From positions 1 through 64,000 of the forward strand of contig NZ_CDBK01000034.1 of NCBI RefSeq assembly GCF_000819785.1: a DNA stretch of 64,000 nucleotides, given 5' to 3'. The notes beneath the pieces are model-generated. The model was given only the letters and a program-made list of their open reading frames with translations, was not told the origin of the DNA and searched no databases. This document shows positions 20,398 through 29,479 of this stretch, piece after piece (position 1 is the first letter of the stretch; each line of letters opens with the position of its first letter). This stretch comes from Aeromonas caviae (lineage in GTDB: Bacteria; Pseudomonadota; Gammaproteobacteria; Enterobacterales; Aeromonadaceae). The translations under genes were made by a program, and so were the position numbers.

Positions 20398-20565
20398 ATG
20401 GCTCGAATGTTTCTTATTCCTCTGTTGCTGGCCCTGGGGTGGTGGGCGTTTCTGCTCTACTTCCGCATTCCGCTCAAACAGGGGGCAAAGGGCTTTTACT
20501 GGATCATCGGCATCGGCGGCGGGCTGGCCGCCTTCCTCAGCCTGATGATGGTGCTCACTCACTAG
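20398..20565 (+). CDS. Small hypothetical two-TM membrane protein
   Basis: A 55-residue protein with two hydrophobic segments (about 4-20 and 34-52) separated by a short basic loop ([10 protein letters not shown]). GAGG lies 5 bases before the ATG. I do not recognise a family. It lies 29 bp upstream of fosA in the same direction and is probably co-transcribed with it. Confidence 0.65.
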   Translation: MARMFLIPLLLALGWWAFLLYFRIPLKQGAKGFYWIIGIGGGLAAFLSLMMVLTH

Positions 20566-20594
20566 GGTTCAGGGACAAGGGGGAAGAAGAGAAG

Positions 20595-20996
20595 ATGCTG
20601 CATGGACTGAACCATCTCACGCTGGCAACCGGCGATCTCGACAGCAGCGTTGCCTTTTATGTCGACTTGCTGGGATGTCGCCCCAGGGTGAGATGGGCAC
20701 GGGGAGCCTATCTCACCCTCGGCGATCTCTGGCTCTGTCTCTCCTGCGATCCCCCCCAACCGGCCAGAGATTACAGCCATGTCGCGTTTGGCATCTCGCC
20801 TGAACAGTTTCCTGCCTTCTGCGCCCGTCTGCGCGCGGCGGGCGTCGTGGAGTGGAAGAAGAACAGCAGCGAAGGGGATTCACTCTATCTGCTGGATCCC
20901 GACGGGCACCGGCTGGAAATCCATGCAGGCAACCTGGATAGCCGGCTCGCCTCCCTCAGACAGCAACCCTATGAGGGTCTTATCTGGTTCGACTGA
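20595..20996 (+). CDS. fosA: FosA-type fosfomycin glutathione transferase
   Basis: A 133-residue VOC-fold metalloenzyme closely resembling FosA, which adds glutathione to fosfomycin. The start [11 protein letters not shown], the [12 protein letters not shown] strand, [10 protein letters not shown] and [11 protein letters not shown] match the family. The Mn2+ ligands expected from FosA are present at His7, His62 and Glu108, and a C-terminal [12 protein letters not shown] segment follows. It sits among housekeeping genes without any mobile element, so it looks intrinsic. Glutathione for the reaction would come from the gshA pathway also encoded here. Confidence 0.88.
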   Translation: MLHGLNHLTLATGDLDSSVAFYVDLLGCRPRVRWARGAYLTLGDLWLCLSCDPPQPARDYSHVAFGISPEQFPAFCARLRAAGVVEWKKNSSEGDSLYLLDPDGHRLEIHAGNLDSRLASLRQQPYEGLIWFD

Positions 20997-21003
20997 GCCG
21001 GAT

Positions 21004-21999
21004 TCATCCCTGCTCGGCACGAAGATGGTAGTGACGATTGCTGCCCTGCCCCAGCACGCCCTGCGCCAGCAGATGCTGGAACACCCGGTCCACCTCCTCC
21101 AGAGACAGTGACAATGCCTCCGCCACCTTGCGTTTGCTGCATTTGAGCTCGCCGCTCTCCAGCGCACCGCGCACCTGGGCGACCACGGCTGGCTCGGGCA
21201 CGGGTCTGCTGATGGCTGGCGGCTCCGGGGTCGGCACTGCGACCCGGGCCTCGGCTTGCGCCTTCTCCCGTTGCCACATCCATTGACGGCGGAAGCGGTT
21301 CTCCTCACCGATCAGGCTGACGAAAAAGGCACCAAACGCATCGAGCAGGATAGACAGGAAGCAGACCAGCAGGAACTGCACCTGGCCGATGCTCATGCCC
21401 ACCCCGTCCGCCAGACTGCTCATCAGCCCCAGCATGGAGGACTGCTCCCCCAGCGGCTTGGCGTCCCGCTCCTGGCGCAGCTCGTCCTGACGCAGCCTGA
21501 GCTTGGTGTTGGCCTGCTGCAGACCGCTGACGCCGCTCGAGATACGCGCCATCTCGATGTATTTGCGGGCCGCCTCTTCGTTGAGCTGGATCTGCCGCTC
21601 TATGCTGGCTATCTGCTCGTCGAAACGGGCTATCTCCCGCTCGTGACGCGCCTGCTGGCTCAGGATGGTGTTGGTGGCGCTGTTGATGCCGCCGATACTG
21701 CCCCCGATGGAGATGGCGGCCAGCACGCTGTAGAACAGCAGCGACCAGAAGGCGCCGCCCAGATCCCGCCTCGCCTTGCACTCGCCGTACTCGTACCAGA
21801 CGTAGAACTTGCCCAGCTCGAAGATGATGGCCAGCCCGCCGAACAGCCACTTCATCAGGGGGTTTTCGTCGATGGAGAGAAACAGCAGCAGGGAGAAGAC
21901 GATGGAAGCCAGAATGGCCAGCCCGGTAAAACTGTAGACTGTCGTGAGGGCGAACCATCCCTTGGGGTAACGCAATGCGGCGCAAGCCTGTGTAGTCAT
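21004..21999 (-). CDS. Membrane protein with coiled coil and winged-helix-like tail, unknown function
   Basis: 331 residues. Three hydrophobic segments (about 16-42, 49-68, 82-105) are followed by a charged coiled-coil stretch rich in Gln/Glu/Arg (about 113-190) and a fourth hydrophobic segment (about 203-230, SIGQVQFLLVCFLSILLDAFGAFF). A Pro-rich linker follows, then a C-terminal segment (about 275-325) that reads like a winged-helix (KRKVAEALSLSLEEVDRVFQHLLAQGVL). I do not recognise a named family. It is convergent with fosA, with a 7-bp gap, and stands alone on its strand. The architecture suggests a membrane-anchored protein with a cytoplasmic nucleic-acid- or protein-binding tail. Confidence 0.8.
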   Translation of the reverse strand: MTTQACAALRYPKGWFALTTVYSFTGLAILASIVFSLLLFLSIDENPLMKWLFGGLAIIFELGKFYVWYEYGECKARRDLGGAFWSLLFYSVLAAISIGGSIGGINSATNTILSQQARHEREIARFDEQIASIERQIQLNEEAARKYIEMARISSGVSGLQQANTKLRLRQDELRQERDAKPLGEQSSMLGLMSSLADGVGMSIGQVQFLLVCFLSILLDAFGAFFVSLIGEENRFRRQWMWQREKAQAEARVAVPTPEPPAISRPVPEPAVVAQVRGALESGELKCSKRKVAEALSLSLEEVDRVFQHLLAQGVLGQGSNRHYHLRAEQG

Positions 22000-22245
22000 G
22001 ATGAAGCGGGAAACATCTGCAGGAAAAGTTGGCTGCCGATTATAGTCACCACTCCCCCGGAGAGAAGGGCAAATCCCCGAATTCCCGCCGATGGACGATC
22101 AGCTGCCCAGAGTGCGACCAAAACGTGCAAATCGGCAGCAGAAAAACACTACAATCGACCCCGTACCTGAAGGACATCTGCGGTTATGCTCGGGTTAAGC
22201 CCGCCGCATTACACTCTTTTCCACCGAACACGACTCGAGGACATC

Positions 22246-22524
22246 ATGAACAGAACGACGGCTTTGTTGCTCTCTCTTTTTCTGATCACCGGTAGCGCCC
22301 TGGCACAGGACGAAGGGAGCCAGACCTTCTCCGTGGATGCGCTGACCTTCAATCTGGACTGGAATGACACGCAGTTTGACTGGTCCCAGAGCAACTGCTT
22401 CGATCTCGGGAGCGGTGACGCGGCCGCCGCCGACTGCAAGAGGATCAACCTCAATCTGGAGGACGAGACGCAGCGCAACCAGCCCCCCAGCACCAACCAG
22501 ATCAGCACTCAACCGGATCAATGA
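22246..22524 (+). CDS. Small secreted protein with LDW...NC-D motif (copy 1)
   Basis: A 92-residue protein with a clear signal peptide (LLLSLFLITGSALAQ, cleavage near residue 21). The mature part has LDWNDTQFDWSQSNCFD followed by a second cysteine (ADCKRI) and a Gln/Asn/Pro-rich tail. The next gene encodes a protein with the same motif and spacing, so the two are paralogues. Two cysteines suggest a disulfide in the periplasm or outside the cell. No known family is recognised. GAGG lies six bases before ATG 22246. Confidence 0.7.
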   Translation: MNRTTALLLSLFLITGSALAQDEGSQTFSVDALTFNLDWNDTQFDWSQSNCFDLGSGDAAAADCKRINLNLEDETQRNQPPSTNQISTQPDQ

Positions 22525-22549
22525 TCCCCCTGACAGGGGCCTTGATGCG

Positions 22550-22894
22550 ATGACCCACATGAGCATGACTTCCCGCGGCGCACTGCTGCTCTCCCTGCTT
22601 CTGGTTCAGGGAATGGCCTTTGCTGCCCCCCCTTCCAAACACGATGACGACATCCGGATCTCCACCGACCAGGGCCGGGTAAGCCTGGATTGGGACGACA
22701 AGGAGTACGAGTGGTGGCAGCACAACTGCCTGGATGTCAGCACCCGGACCAGCCGCATCCAGCTCAACTGCGACAACATGGATGGCAAATACCGCGACCA
22801 TTACAACCGCAGCATTCACAGTGGCAACAACCCGGGTCAGGGCCATGACAAGCCCAGGAACAAGCACGGCGGCAACGGCCACCAGAAACACTGA
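22550..22894 (+). CDS. Small secreted protein with LDW...NC-D motif (copy 2)
   Basis: A 114-residue protein with a signal peptide (ALLLSLLLVQGMAFA). The mature part has LDWDDKEYEWWQHNCLD and a second cysteine (LNCDN), matching the preceding gene's LDW-D-x2-(F/Y)-x-W-x3-NC-x-D pattern. The C terminus is rich in His, Gly and Asn (HSGNNPGQGH, KHGGNGHQKH), which could bind metal. In-frame ATGs at 22550, 22559 and 22565 are possible; all keep the signal peptide. It begins 26 bp after copy 1, so the pair is probably an operon. Confidence 0.65.
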   Translation: MTHMSMTSRGALLLSLLLVQGMAFAAPPSKHDDDIRISTDQGRVSLDWDDKEYEWWQHNCLDVSTRTSRIQLNCDNMDGKYRDHYNRSIHSGNNPGQGHDKPRNKHGGNGHQKH

Positions 22895-22924
22895 CCAGCA
22901 TGCCCATGGACATGGACATAGTTG

Positions 22925-22941
22925 AGGGGCCTGTGGCCCCT
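22925..22941. terminator. Possible terminator hairpin
   Basis: The stem AGGGGCC/GGCCCCT with a TGT loop lies between the convergent second secreted-protein gene and fpr. It lacks a clean T-run, so this is a weak call. Confidence 0.35.
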
Positions 22942-22954
22942 GGAGTCATGTCCC

Positions 22955-23698
22955 CTACCAGTAGTTTTCCATGCTGATATTGCCGGGAGCGCGACGCAGG
23001 TTCTTGGCAAGCCCCAGCCCGAGCAGGGTCTGCTGAGTCTCTTTCACCATGGCGGGGTTGCCGCAGATCATCACTTGGCTCAACTCGGGGGAGAAGTTCA
23101 GCCCCACCCTCGCCTGCAAGCTGCCATCGACGATGGCTGCCGGGATGCGCCCTGCCATCGCCCCCGGCCAAGTCTCACGACTGACGAAGGGAACATAGCG
23201 AAAACGCTCGCCATGCTGCTCGGCAAAACGGGCGATAAGCGGCTGGTAGCTGAGCTCTTCCCCTTTTCTCACCCCGTGTACCAGCACCAGATGCTCGAAG
23301 CGGTCGAAGACCTGTCCTTCTGCCAGCATGGCGAGGAAGGGGCCGATGGCGGTGCCGGTTGAGAGGAGCCAGAGGTCCCGTCCCGGGGGAATCTCATCCA
23401 GGGTCAGGAAACCGGTGGCCTGGGACTGCACCAGCAGGCTGTCGCCCACCTGCAGGGAACCGAGAGAGGGACTCAGCTCACCGCCGGGGATCTCCACCAG
23501 ATAGAATTCGTGATAGGGCGTGCCGGGAGGATTGACGAAGGAGTAGGCACGCTGGACTCGACGCTCGCCCTGTTCCAGGGCCAGCTTGGTGAATTGACCC
23601 GCCTTGTAGGGGGCAAGTTCCGCCTCCACACGCAGGGAGAGCAGGGTGGGTGTCCACTCGATGCGCTCGATGACCTGACCTTCGACCCAGGCAGCCAT
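22955..23698 (-). CDS. fpr: Ferredoxin/flavodoxin-NADP+ reductase
   Basis: Fpr moves electrons between NADPH and ferredoxin or flavodoxin through FAD. The 247-residue length is typical. It shows the FAD motif RAYSFVNPP, the NADP-binding STGTAIGPFLAML and HGVRKGEELSY, MICGNPAMV, and the C-terminal MENYW with its terminal aromatic residue, as in E. coli Fpr. GGAGGAG precedes the ATG. It is convergent with the small secreted-protein genes. Confidence 0.96.
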   Translation of the reverse strand: MAAWVEGQVIERIEWTPTLLSLRVEAELAPYKAGQFTKLALEQGERRVQRAYSFVNPPGTPYHEFYLVEIPGGELSPSLGSLQVGDSLLVQSQATGFLTLDEIPPGRDLWLLSTGTAIGPFLAMLAEGQVFDRFEHLVLVHGVRKGEELSYQPLIARFAEQHGERFRYVPFVSRETWPGAMAGRIPAAIVDGSLQARVGLNFSPELSQVMICGNPAMVKETQQTLLGLGLAKNLRRAPGNISMENYW

Positions 23699-23754
23699 AA
23701 AGGTTCTCCTCCAGAGGAACAGACCTTCACTTTACCCCTTGATCTGAAAATAAA

Positions 23755-23780
23755 AAACCCGCGCAAGTGCGCGGGTTTTT
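23755..23780. terminator. rpsF-rpsR-rplI terminator
   Basis: An 11-bp stem AAAACCCGCGC/GCGCGGGTTTT closes an AAGT loop. On the minus strand it ends in T's just beyond the rplI stop. Confidence 0.9.
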
Positions 23781-23799
23781 CTGCAAGAGCGGAACGCTA

Positions 23800-24246
23800 T
23801 TACAGAGCAACAACCTGGATTTGTACGGTTGCTTTGACGTCAGCGTGCAGCTGAACAACAACTTCGTACTCACCGGTGTTACGCAGAACGTTGCCCATGC
23901 GGACTTCGCTCTTGGCAACGGCTACGCCGGCAGCAGTGATGGCTTCAGCCACGTCACGGGTACCGATGGAACCGAACAGCTTGCCTTCGTCGCCAGACTT
24001 GGAGGCGATGACAACGGCAGCCAGCTCACCCAGCTTGGCAGCGCGCTCTTCGGCAGCAGCCTTGTTGGCAGCCAGTTTGGCTTCCAGCTCAGCGCGACGA
24101 GCACCGAAGGCTTCGATGTTGGCCTTGGTGGCCATAACAGCTTTGCCTTGCGGGATCAGGTAGTTACGGGCATAACCAGCTTTTACGGAAACTTGGTCAC
24201 CCAGACCGCCCAGTTTGGCGATCTTATCGAGCAGGATAACTTGCAT
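23800..24246 (-). CDS. rplI: 50S ribosomal protein L9
   Basis: L9 binds 23S rRNA domain V and spans the ribosome surface. The 148-residue protein starts [19 protein letters not shown] with the [13 protein letters not shown] signature, a long Ala-rich connecting helix (about 40-75) and a C-terminal rRNA-binding domain. It is last of the rpsF operon, 52 bp behind rpsR. Confidence 0.98.
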   Translation of the reverse strand: MQVILLDKIAKLGGLGDQVSVKAGYARNYLIPQGKAVMATKANIEAFGARRAELEAKLAANKAAAEERAAKLGELAAVVIASKSGDEGKLFGSIGTRDVAEAITAAGVAVAKSEVRMGNVLRNTGEYEVVVQLHADVKATVQIQVVAL

Positions 24247-24298
24247 TACCTTTCCTCTATAAATTTCGTTGAGTTAGGCGTAAGCGCCGGGCCGATTC

Positions 24299-24541
<243 letters not shown>

Positions 24542-24561
24542 CTAATGCGGTGATCTAAGAA

Positions 24562-24948
24562 TTACTCTTCGGAAGACGCTTCAACAGCATCTTCGCGACG
24601 CTCGTCGTCACGACGGGTGAAGCGCTCTTCCTTGGCCTTGGCCATCGGAGAAACTTCAGTCACGGCGTGCTTGGTGCGCATGATCATGTTGCGGATAACG
24701 GCATCGTTGAAGCGGAAGTTGGTTTCCAGCTCATCGATAACGGCCTGTTCAGCTTCTACGTTCATCAGAACGTAGTGAGCCTTGTGCAGCTTGTCGATCG
24801 GGTAAGCCAGTTGACGACGGCCCCAATCTTCCAGGCGATGAATGGTACCACCAGCGGTGGTGATAGCGCCGGTGTAACGCTCGATCATGCCAGGTACTTG
24901 CTCGCTCTGGTCCGGATGAACCATGAAGACGATTTCGTAATGACGCAT
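24562..24948 (-). CDS. rpsF: 30S ribosomal protein S6
   Basis: S6 binds S18 on the 30S platform. The 128-residue protein starts [18 protein letters not shown] and has RRQLAYPI and the YVLMNVEA strand. The acidic C-terminal tail (VEASSEE) resembles the substrate of RimK glutamylation in E. coli. It is first of the operon, behind the promoter at 25049-25077. Confidence 0.98.
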   Translation of the reverse strand: MRHYEIVFMVHPDQSEQVPGMIERYTGAITTAGGTIHRLEDWGRRQLAYPIDKLHKAHYVLMNVEAEQAVIDELETNFRFNDAVIRNMIMRTKHAVTEVSPMAKAKEERFTRRDDERREDAVEASSEE

Positions 24949-25048
24949 TTTAGCTCCTTACGGATTAATTCAGCCTCCGCCCAGGTGCAGCCAGACCTCG
25001 GAGGCAAGGAACATAGTGATGTTTAGACGCTGCTTTCTAGGGCGGCGT

Positions 25049-25077
25049 ATTGTACGAAATCACCTCTCCCACTGCAA
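25049..25077 (-). promoter_or_regulatory. Promoter of the rpsF operon
   Basis: On the minus strand TTGCAG (25072-25077) and TACAAT (25049-25054) are 17 bp apart, about 100 bp upstream of rpsF. The long leader could hold a ribosomal-protein regulatory structure. Confidence 0.7.
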
Positions 25078-25126
25078 CTGGCGAAGCAAGATGTTTTTCT
25101 CGATGAGCCCGATACAAAACTTTAAT

Positions 25127-25141
25127 TGATAACAATTATCA
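25127..25141 (+). promoter_or_regulatory. Fur-box-like operator upstream of mntH
   Basis: TGATAACAATTATCA is an inverted repeat (6-bp arms, 3-base centre) and contains GATAA and ATTATC, the hexamer units of the Fur consensus. It lies 44 bp before the mntH start in an AT-rich tract. Fur is the best reading. No classic MntR box was found. Confidence 0.6.
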
Positions 25142-25184
25142 TTTAGTTCCATACTCTCCTCATATCCCCACGGAGGATGACAGT

Positions 25185-26408
25185 ATGCAACCTGCGCTCA
25201 CCACGGCCATCCCGGCCCGCAAATTCAAGCTGACCCTGCTCGGCCCCGCCTTCATCGCCGCCATCGGTTATATCGACCCGGGCAATTTTGCGACCAATAT
25301 CCAGGCCGGCTCCACCTTCGGCTATCAACTGCTGTGGGTAGTGGTGTGGGCCAACCTCATGGCCATGCTGGTGCAGACCCTCTCGGCCAAGCTCGGTATC
25401 GTCACTGGCAAGAACCTGGCGGAACACATTCGTGATCGTCTGCCCAGGCCCGCAGTCTGGGCCTATTGGGTGCAGGCCGAGATCATCGCCATGGCCACCG
25501 ATCTCGCCGAGTTCATCGGCGCTGCGGTCGGCTTCAAGCTGCTGCTCGGCATCACCCTGCTGGAAGGGGCCTGCATCACCGCCGTGGTCACCTGGGGGAT
25601 CCTGATGCTTCAATCCCGCGGCCAGAAGCCGCTGGAGTTCGTGGTGGGGGGCCTGCTGCTGTTCGTGGCCGCCGCCTACATCGTCGAGCTGATCTTCTCG
25701 CGCCCCCACCTGCCGAGTCTGCTGGAAGGGGCACTCTTCCCCGGCCTCCCCAATGGTGATGCTGTCTATCTTGCCGCCGGCGTGCTTGGTGCCACCGTGA
25801 TGCCCCATGTCATCTATCTCCACTCGGCCCTGACCCAGCATACCCAGGAGCAGGGCACGGTGACCCAGCGACTGCACAGCACCCGGGTCGACGTGGCCAT
25901 CGCCATGACCATCGCCGGCTTCGTCAACCTGGCCATGATGGCCATGGCGGCTGCCGCCTTCCACAGCTCCGGCAACCAGCAGGTGGCCGAGCTGGAATCG
26001 GCCTACCAGACCCTCACGCCCCTGCTGGGCCCGGCAGCCGCCACCCTGTTCGGCCTCTCCCTGGTCGCCTCCGGTATCTCCTCCACCGTGGTGGGGACGC
26101 TGGCGGGACAAGTGGTGATGCAGGGCTTCGTGCGCTTCACCATTCCGCTCTGGCTGCGCCGAGCCATCACCATGGCCCCCGCCTTCGTGGTGATCGCCAT
26201 GGGCCTCAACACCACTGAAATCCTGGTGTTGAGCCAGGTAGTGCTGAGCTTCGGCATCGCCCTCGCTCTCATTCCGCTGCTGATCCTGACCGGTGATCGC
26301 GCCCTGATGGGGGCACATCGCAATCACCCCGTCACCCAGGCCGTGGGGCGCCTCATCGTCGCCCTGGTGATCGGCCTCAATGCCTATCTGCTGGTCACCA
26401 CCCTCTAA
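25185..26408 (+). CDS. mntH: Mn2+/Fe2+ Nramp transporter MntH
   Basis: A proton-coupled divalent metal importer of the Nramp family in the inner membrane. The 407-residue protein has about 11 TM segments. TM1 carries the metal-binding motif IDPGNFATN and TM6 carries [12 protein letters not shown], both diagnostic. GGAGG precedes the ATG. The Fur-like operator at 25127-25141 suggests metal-dependent control. Confidence 0.97.
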   Translation: MQPALTTAIPARKFKLTLLGPAFIAAIGYIDPGNFATNIQAGSTFGYQLLWVVVWANLMAMLVQTLSAKLGIVTGKNLAEHIRDRLPRPAVWAYWVQAEIIAMATDLAEFIGAAVGFKLLLGITLLEGACITAVVTWGILMLQSRGQKPLEFVVGGLLLFVAAAYIVELIFSRPHLPSLLEGALFPGLPNGDAVYLAAGVLGATVMPHVIYLHSALTQHTQEQGTVTQRLHSTRVDVAIAMTIAGFVNLAMMAMAAAAFHSSGNQQVAELESAYQTLTPLLGPAAATLFGLSLVASGISSTVVGTLAGQVVMQGFVRFTIPLWLRRAITMAPAFVVIAMGLNTTEILVLSQVVLSFGIALALIPLLILTGDRALMGAHRNHPVTQAVGRLIVALVIGLNAYLLVTTL

Positions 26409-26508
26409 CGCCATCTTGAGGCTCATTGACCCGGGTTGATGAGCCTCTTCGCACTTTCGCGTATGCTGCTCCTTTCCCTTCTCATCATCTCGTTGCGGGA
26501 GCCCTGCC

Positions 26509-27357
26509 ATGGAACATACCCGAGCCAGCTTCGTACTGGGCCACCATCAGGAACAGGCCAGCGTCGTCTGTTGCAAACAGGGGGATCCGACCCTGCTGGT
26601 CACCGACCTCACCCCCTTTCATCCCCAGAGCCACCTCTGGCCCGATCAACCCGGTGACGTGGGCACAGTGCGCTGGGAAGAGGGGGAAGCGGCCGTGGGC
26701 CCCTGCCGCATGGGCGCCATCAGTCCCGAGGGCGAGCTGTTCGTGGATACGGAGATTCCGGTCAAGCGGGGGGCGGATGGGTGGGCTTTCGTGGTGGTGC
26801 ATCCCCTCGCCGGTTCCCATCACCTTGCCATTGGCTCGCCTGTGGAACTGACAGTGGATGCCGAGGCTCGCCATGCCCTGAGCCTGGGCCACAGCGCCTG
26901 CCACCTGGTGGCACTGGCCCTCAATCGGGCGCTCACGCCCTATTGGCGAAAGGAGACAAGCGAGCTGGACGCTCTCGGGCAGCCGGATTTCGATCGCCTC
27001 GCCATCCAGCACTCCCGGGTCGAGCCCAGAGGATCAAAGGAGCAGTACCGGATCGGCAAGAGCCTTCGGAAAAAGGGAATCAACAGCGAGGCATTGCTGG
27101 CCGACCTCGACAGGATAGCGCTCCAGGTCAACGAGCAGCTGATGCGCTGGCTCAAAGAGGGAGGCGAGATCCGCCGCAGCCGGGCCGGTGATGCCATCAT
27201 CGATTCCCGCTACTGGCATGGCATGGTGGACGGTCGGGAGATCACCATTCCCTGTGGCGGCACCCATGTAAGCACTCTGACCGAGTTGGGCCAGGTTCAG
27301 GTGACGCTGGCCTCCAGTGAAGAGGGATTTACCCTCACCACCCGGGTCACTCCCTGA
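26509..27357 (+). CDS. Free-standing alanyl-tRNA editing protein (AlaX-like)
   Basis: A 282-residue protein resembling the AlaRS editing (SAD) domain, which hydrolyses Ser or Gly mischarged on tRNA-Ala. The zinc-binding set is present: HSACH (HxxxH) near residues 128-132 and CGGTH (CxxxH) near residue 247, followed by STLTELGQV. It lacks the aminoacylation domain of AlaRS, so it is a trans-editing factor. GGGAG precedes the ATG. It follows mntH by 100 bp in the same direction, with no obvious functional link. Confidence 0.85.
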   Translation: MEHTRASFVLGHHQEQASVVCCKQGDPTLLVTDLTPFHPQSHLWPDQPGDVGTVRWEEGEAAVGPCRMGAISPEGELFVDTEIPVKRGADGWAFVVVHPLAGSHHLAIGSPVELTVDAEARHALSLGHSACHLVALALNRALTPYWRKETSELDALGQPDFDRLAIQHSRVEPRGSKEQYRIGKSLRKKGINSEALLADLDRIALQVNEQLMRWLKEGGEIRRSRAGDAIIDSRYWHGMVDGREITIPCGGTHVSTLTELGQVQVTLASSEEGFTLTTRVTP

Positions 27358-27545
27358 ACCACCACAGCCTTCCTGATGCCGCACCGCCCTGACCGGGGCG
27401 GTGTCCCGACAGAGAGACCGCAGGCAGATCAGCGCGGCGGTATCTCACCCCGGGCTGACGACCACATGGCCACGGGGTAGCAAAAAAACCATGCGATGCA
27501 CCACGGATGAGGGGCCACTTGCCCCTTTCCTGGCACCTGACGATG

Positions 27546-28001
27546 TCAGGCAGGCTCCCTTCGCATCCCCATGTGAGGGATGTCATCTTCCAGATACCCT
27601 TCCCCTTCGGCCACGAAACCATGCTGGCCGTAAAAACCTTGCAGGTGGGCCTGTGCACCGAGCCAGATACTGTGTGCAGGCCAGCGTGCCTCGCACTCTC
27701 TGACCGCTTGCACCAGCAGGCGGTGACCCAGTCCGCCCCCCCGCGACGTGGGAGAGGTAACCACGCGGCCGATGGCGGCGCCGCTGCCATCACCAATGCC
27801 GGGTGCCATGATGCGGGCATAGGCGGCCAGCAGATCGCCCTGATAGCCGAGCAGGTGCCAGACCCCTTCGCGGCGATCGAGCCCGTCCAGATCCTGGAAA
27901 GGGCAGGTCTGCTCCACCACGAACACCTCGGCGCGCAGGGCAAGCAGCTCATACAATTCATCAGTGGTCAGCTCGGACCAGGATTTCATACTCCAGTTCA
28001 T
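27546..28001 (-). CDS. ElaA-family GNAT N-acetyltransferase
   Basis: A 151-residue GNAT-fold protein resembling E. coli ElaA. It shares LRAEVFVVEQTCPFQDLDG, IGRVV with the acetyl-CoA loop (RGGGLGHRL), the LGAQAHLQGFYGQHGF segment and DDIPHMGM near the end. The substrate is unknown. The start at 28001 (MNWSMKSW) has AGGAG six bases upstream; an upstream extension to 28058 is unlikely. Confidence 0.88.
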   Translation of the reverse strand: MNWSMKSWSELTTDELYELLALRAEVFVVEQTCPFQDLDGLDRREGVWHLLGYQGDLLAAYARIMAPGIGDGSGAAIGRVVTSPTSRGGGLGHRLLVQAVRECEARWPAHSIWLGAQAHLQGFYGQHGFVAEGEGYLEDDIPHMGMRREPA

Positions 28002-28152
28002 GAATGACTCCTGTTTAATGGGGTCTGACAGCATAATCTTGCTCCCGACGAGGGGCATTAACCTTGGTTAAGTTGCCCCCCTTCTCATCCAATGCGGACA
28101 TGGCCGGCAAAGAGCCGATCTCTGCCCAGGTTCATCGGCAATCCCTTCTAGC

Positions 28153-28722
28153 TCAACCCTGATCGCGCGTTTTCAGCCGCCTGCGGATGCGGCTCAGGCT
28201 GATGGGGGTGATCCCCAGATAGGCGGCAATCTGGTGATCCGGAACCCTGGCATCCAGCGCGGGGAAGCTTCGCAGAAAATGCTGATAGCGCGCCTCTGGG
28301 CCCCCGGTCAGCAGCAACAGCTCTTTCTCCTCCTTGATGCGCAGTTGCACTTCAAGGAGATGGTGATACCAGGCGGGCCAGCAAGGGAGTCGGCGCAGAT
28401 CCGCCAGCGGAAGAAGCTGCAGCCGGCAAGGCTCCAGCGCCTCCACGCTGTAGCGGGCGGGCTCACCACTGAGCAGGTGGTGGAAGTCGATAAACTCGTC
28501 CCCCTCCCAATAGAACTCCTTGATGTACTCGCGGCCATCCGCCAGCACCACCCTGGCCCGCAGCAATCCCTCCTCCACCCTGACCAGCAGTGCCGGACTG
28601 TCACCGGCATGCCAGAGGCAGGTGCGAGGGGGCAAGGTCAGGGAGCGGACAAAAGAGAGGAGGCGCTCGGCCTCCTGCTCATCTGCAACCCGTTCCCAGA
28701 CAAAGGGGGGTCTGTCGGTCAT
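28153..28722 (-). CDS. Crp/Fnr-type transcriptional regulator
   Basis: A 189-residue protein with an N-terminal cyclic-nucleotide-binding-like beta-barrel (about 20-115; FYWEGDEFIDFHHLLSGEPA resembles the effector loop) and a C-terminal helix-turn-helix (DHQIAAYLGITPISLSRIRR). No FNR-type cysteine cluster is seen, and the CRP cAMP ligands are not obvious, so the effector is unknown. ATG 28722 lies 7 bp after the rlmB stop, so it is probably the third gene of the rnr-rlmB operon. Confidence 0.85.
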   Translation of the reverse strand: MTDRPPFVWERVADEQEAERLLSFVRSLTLPPRTCLWHAGDSPALLVRVEEGLLRARVVLADGREYIKEFYWEGDEFIDFHHLLSGEPARYSVEALEPCRLQLLPLADLRRLPCWPAWYHHLLEVQLRIKEEKELLLLTGGPEARYQHFLRSFPALDARVPDHQIAAYLGITPISLSRIRRRLKTRDQG

Positions 28723-28729
28723 CGTCTTG

Positions 28730-29479
28730 TCAGACGCGGCGCTGGCGCACGGCTTCGAACAGGCAGACACCGCTCGCCACCGAGACGTTGAGGCTGGATA
28801 CCGCCCCCGCCATCGGGATGCTCACCAGCTCGTCGCAGTGCTCGCGGGTCAGACGGCGCATCCCCTTGCCTTCGGCCCCCATCACCAGCGCCATGGGGCC
28901 GGTGAGTTTGGCCTGATAGAGATCGTGATCCGCCTCGCCGGCGGTGCCGACGATCCAGACGCCGCGCTCCTGCAGCTCGCGCAGGCTGCGGGCCAGGTTG
29001 GTGACCTGGATGAGCGGCACCACTTCGGCGGCGCCACAGGCGACCTTGCGCACCACGGATGTGAGGCCTGTGGCCTTGTCCCGCGGCACGATCACCGCAT
29101 GCACCCCGGCGGCATCGGCACTGCGCAGACAGGCGCCGAGATTGTGCGGATCGGTCACCCCGTCCAGTACCAGCAGGAAGGGCGCTGTCTCTTGCGCCGC
29201 CAGACCGTCCAGCAGGCTGGCCAGGTCGTGCTCGGCCAGCTTGGGCGCTTCAATCACCTTGGCCATGATGCCCTGGTGATTGTTGCCTTCCGCCTTGTCA
29301 TCCAGCGTCTTGCGGTTCACGCTCTGCACCCTGATACCGAGGGACTCCAGCTCGGCCAGCAGGGGATGCAGCCGCTCGTCATCGCGGCCCTTGAGGGCCC
29401 ACACCTCGATGAAGCGCTCGGGGGTGCGCTCCAGCAGCGCGGAGACGGCGTGAATGCCGTAGATCAGTTCAGTACTCAT
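28730..29479 (-). CDS. rlmB: 23S rRNA (Gm2251) 2'-O-methyltransferase RlmB
   Basis: A SpoU-family knotted methyltransferase that modifies G2251 in the peptidyl-transferase P loop. The 249-residue length is typical. It shows the L30e-like N-terminal domain and SPOUT motifs 1-3: [29 protein letters not shown] and [15 protein letters not shown]. Its ATG overlaps the rnr stop (ATGA, 29476-29479), indicating coupled translation. Confidence 0.97.
   Translation of the reverse strand: MSTELIYGIHAVSALLERTPERFIEVWALKGRDDERLHPLLAELESLGIRVQSVNRKTLDDKAEGNNHQGIMAKVIEAPKLAEHDLASLLDGLAAQETAPFLLVLDGVTDPHNLGACLRSADAAGVHAVIVPRDKATGLTSVVRKVACGAAEVVPLIQVTNLARSLRELQERGVWIVGTAGEADHDLYQAKLTGPMALVMGAEGKGMRRLTREHCDELVSIPMAGAVSSLNVSVASGVCLFEAVRQRRV

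Noticed and set aside
25081..25184. Manganese riboswitch or MntR box before mntH
   Set aside because: The space is short, no yybP-ykoY-like structure or MntR palindrome was seen, and the Fur-like repeat explains the motif better.
27358..27545. Terminators after the AlaX-like gene
   Set aside because: Two hairpins (27382-27403 and 27510-27526) are visible, but neither is followed by a T-run on either strand.
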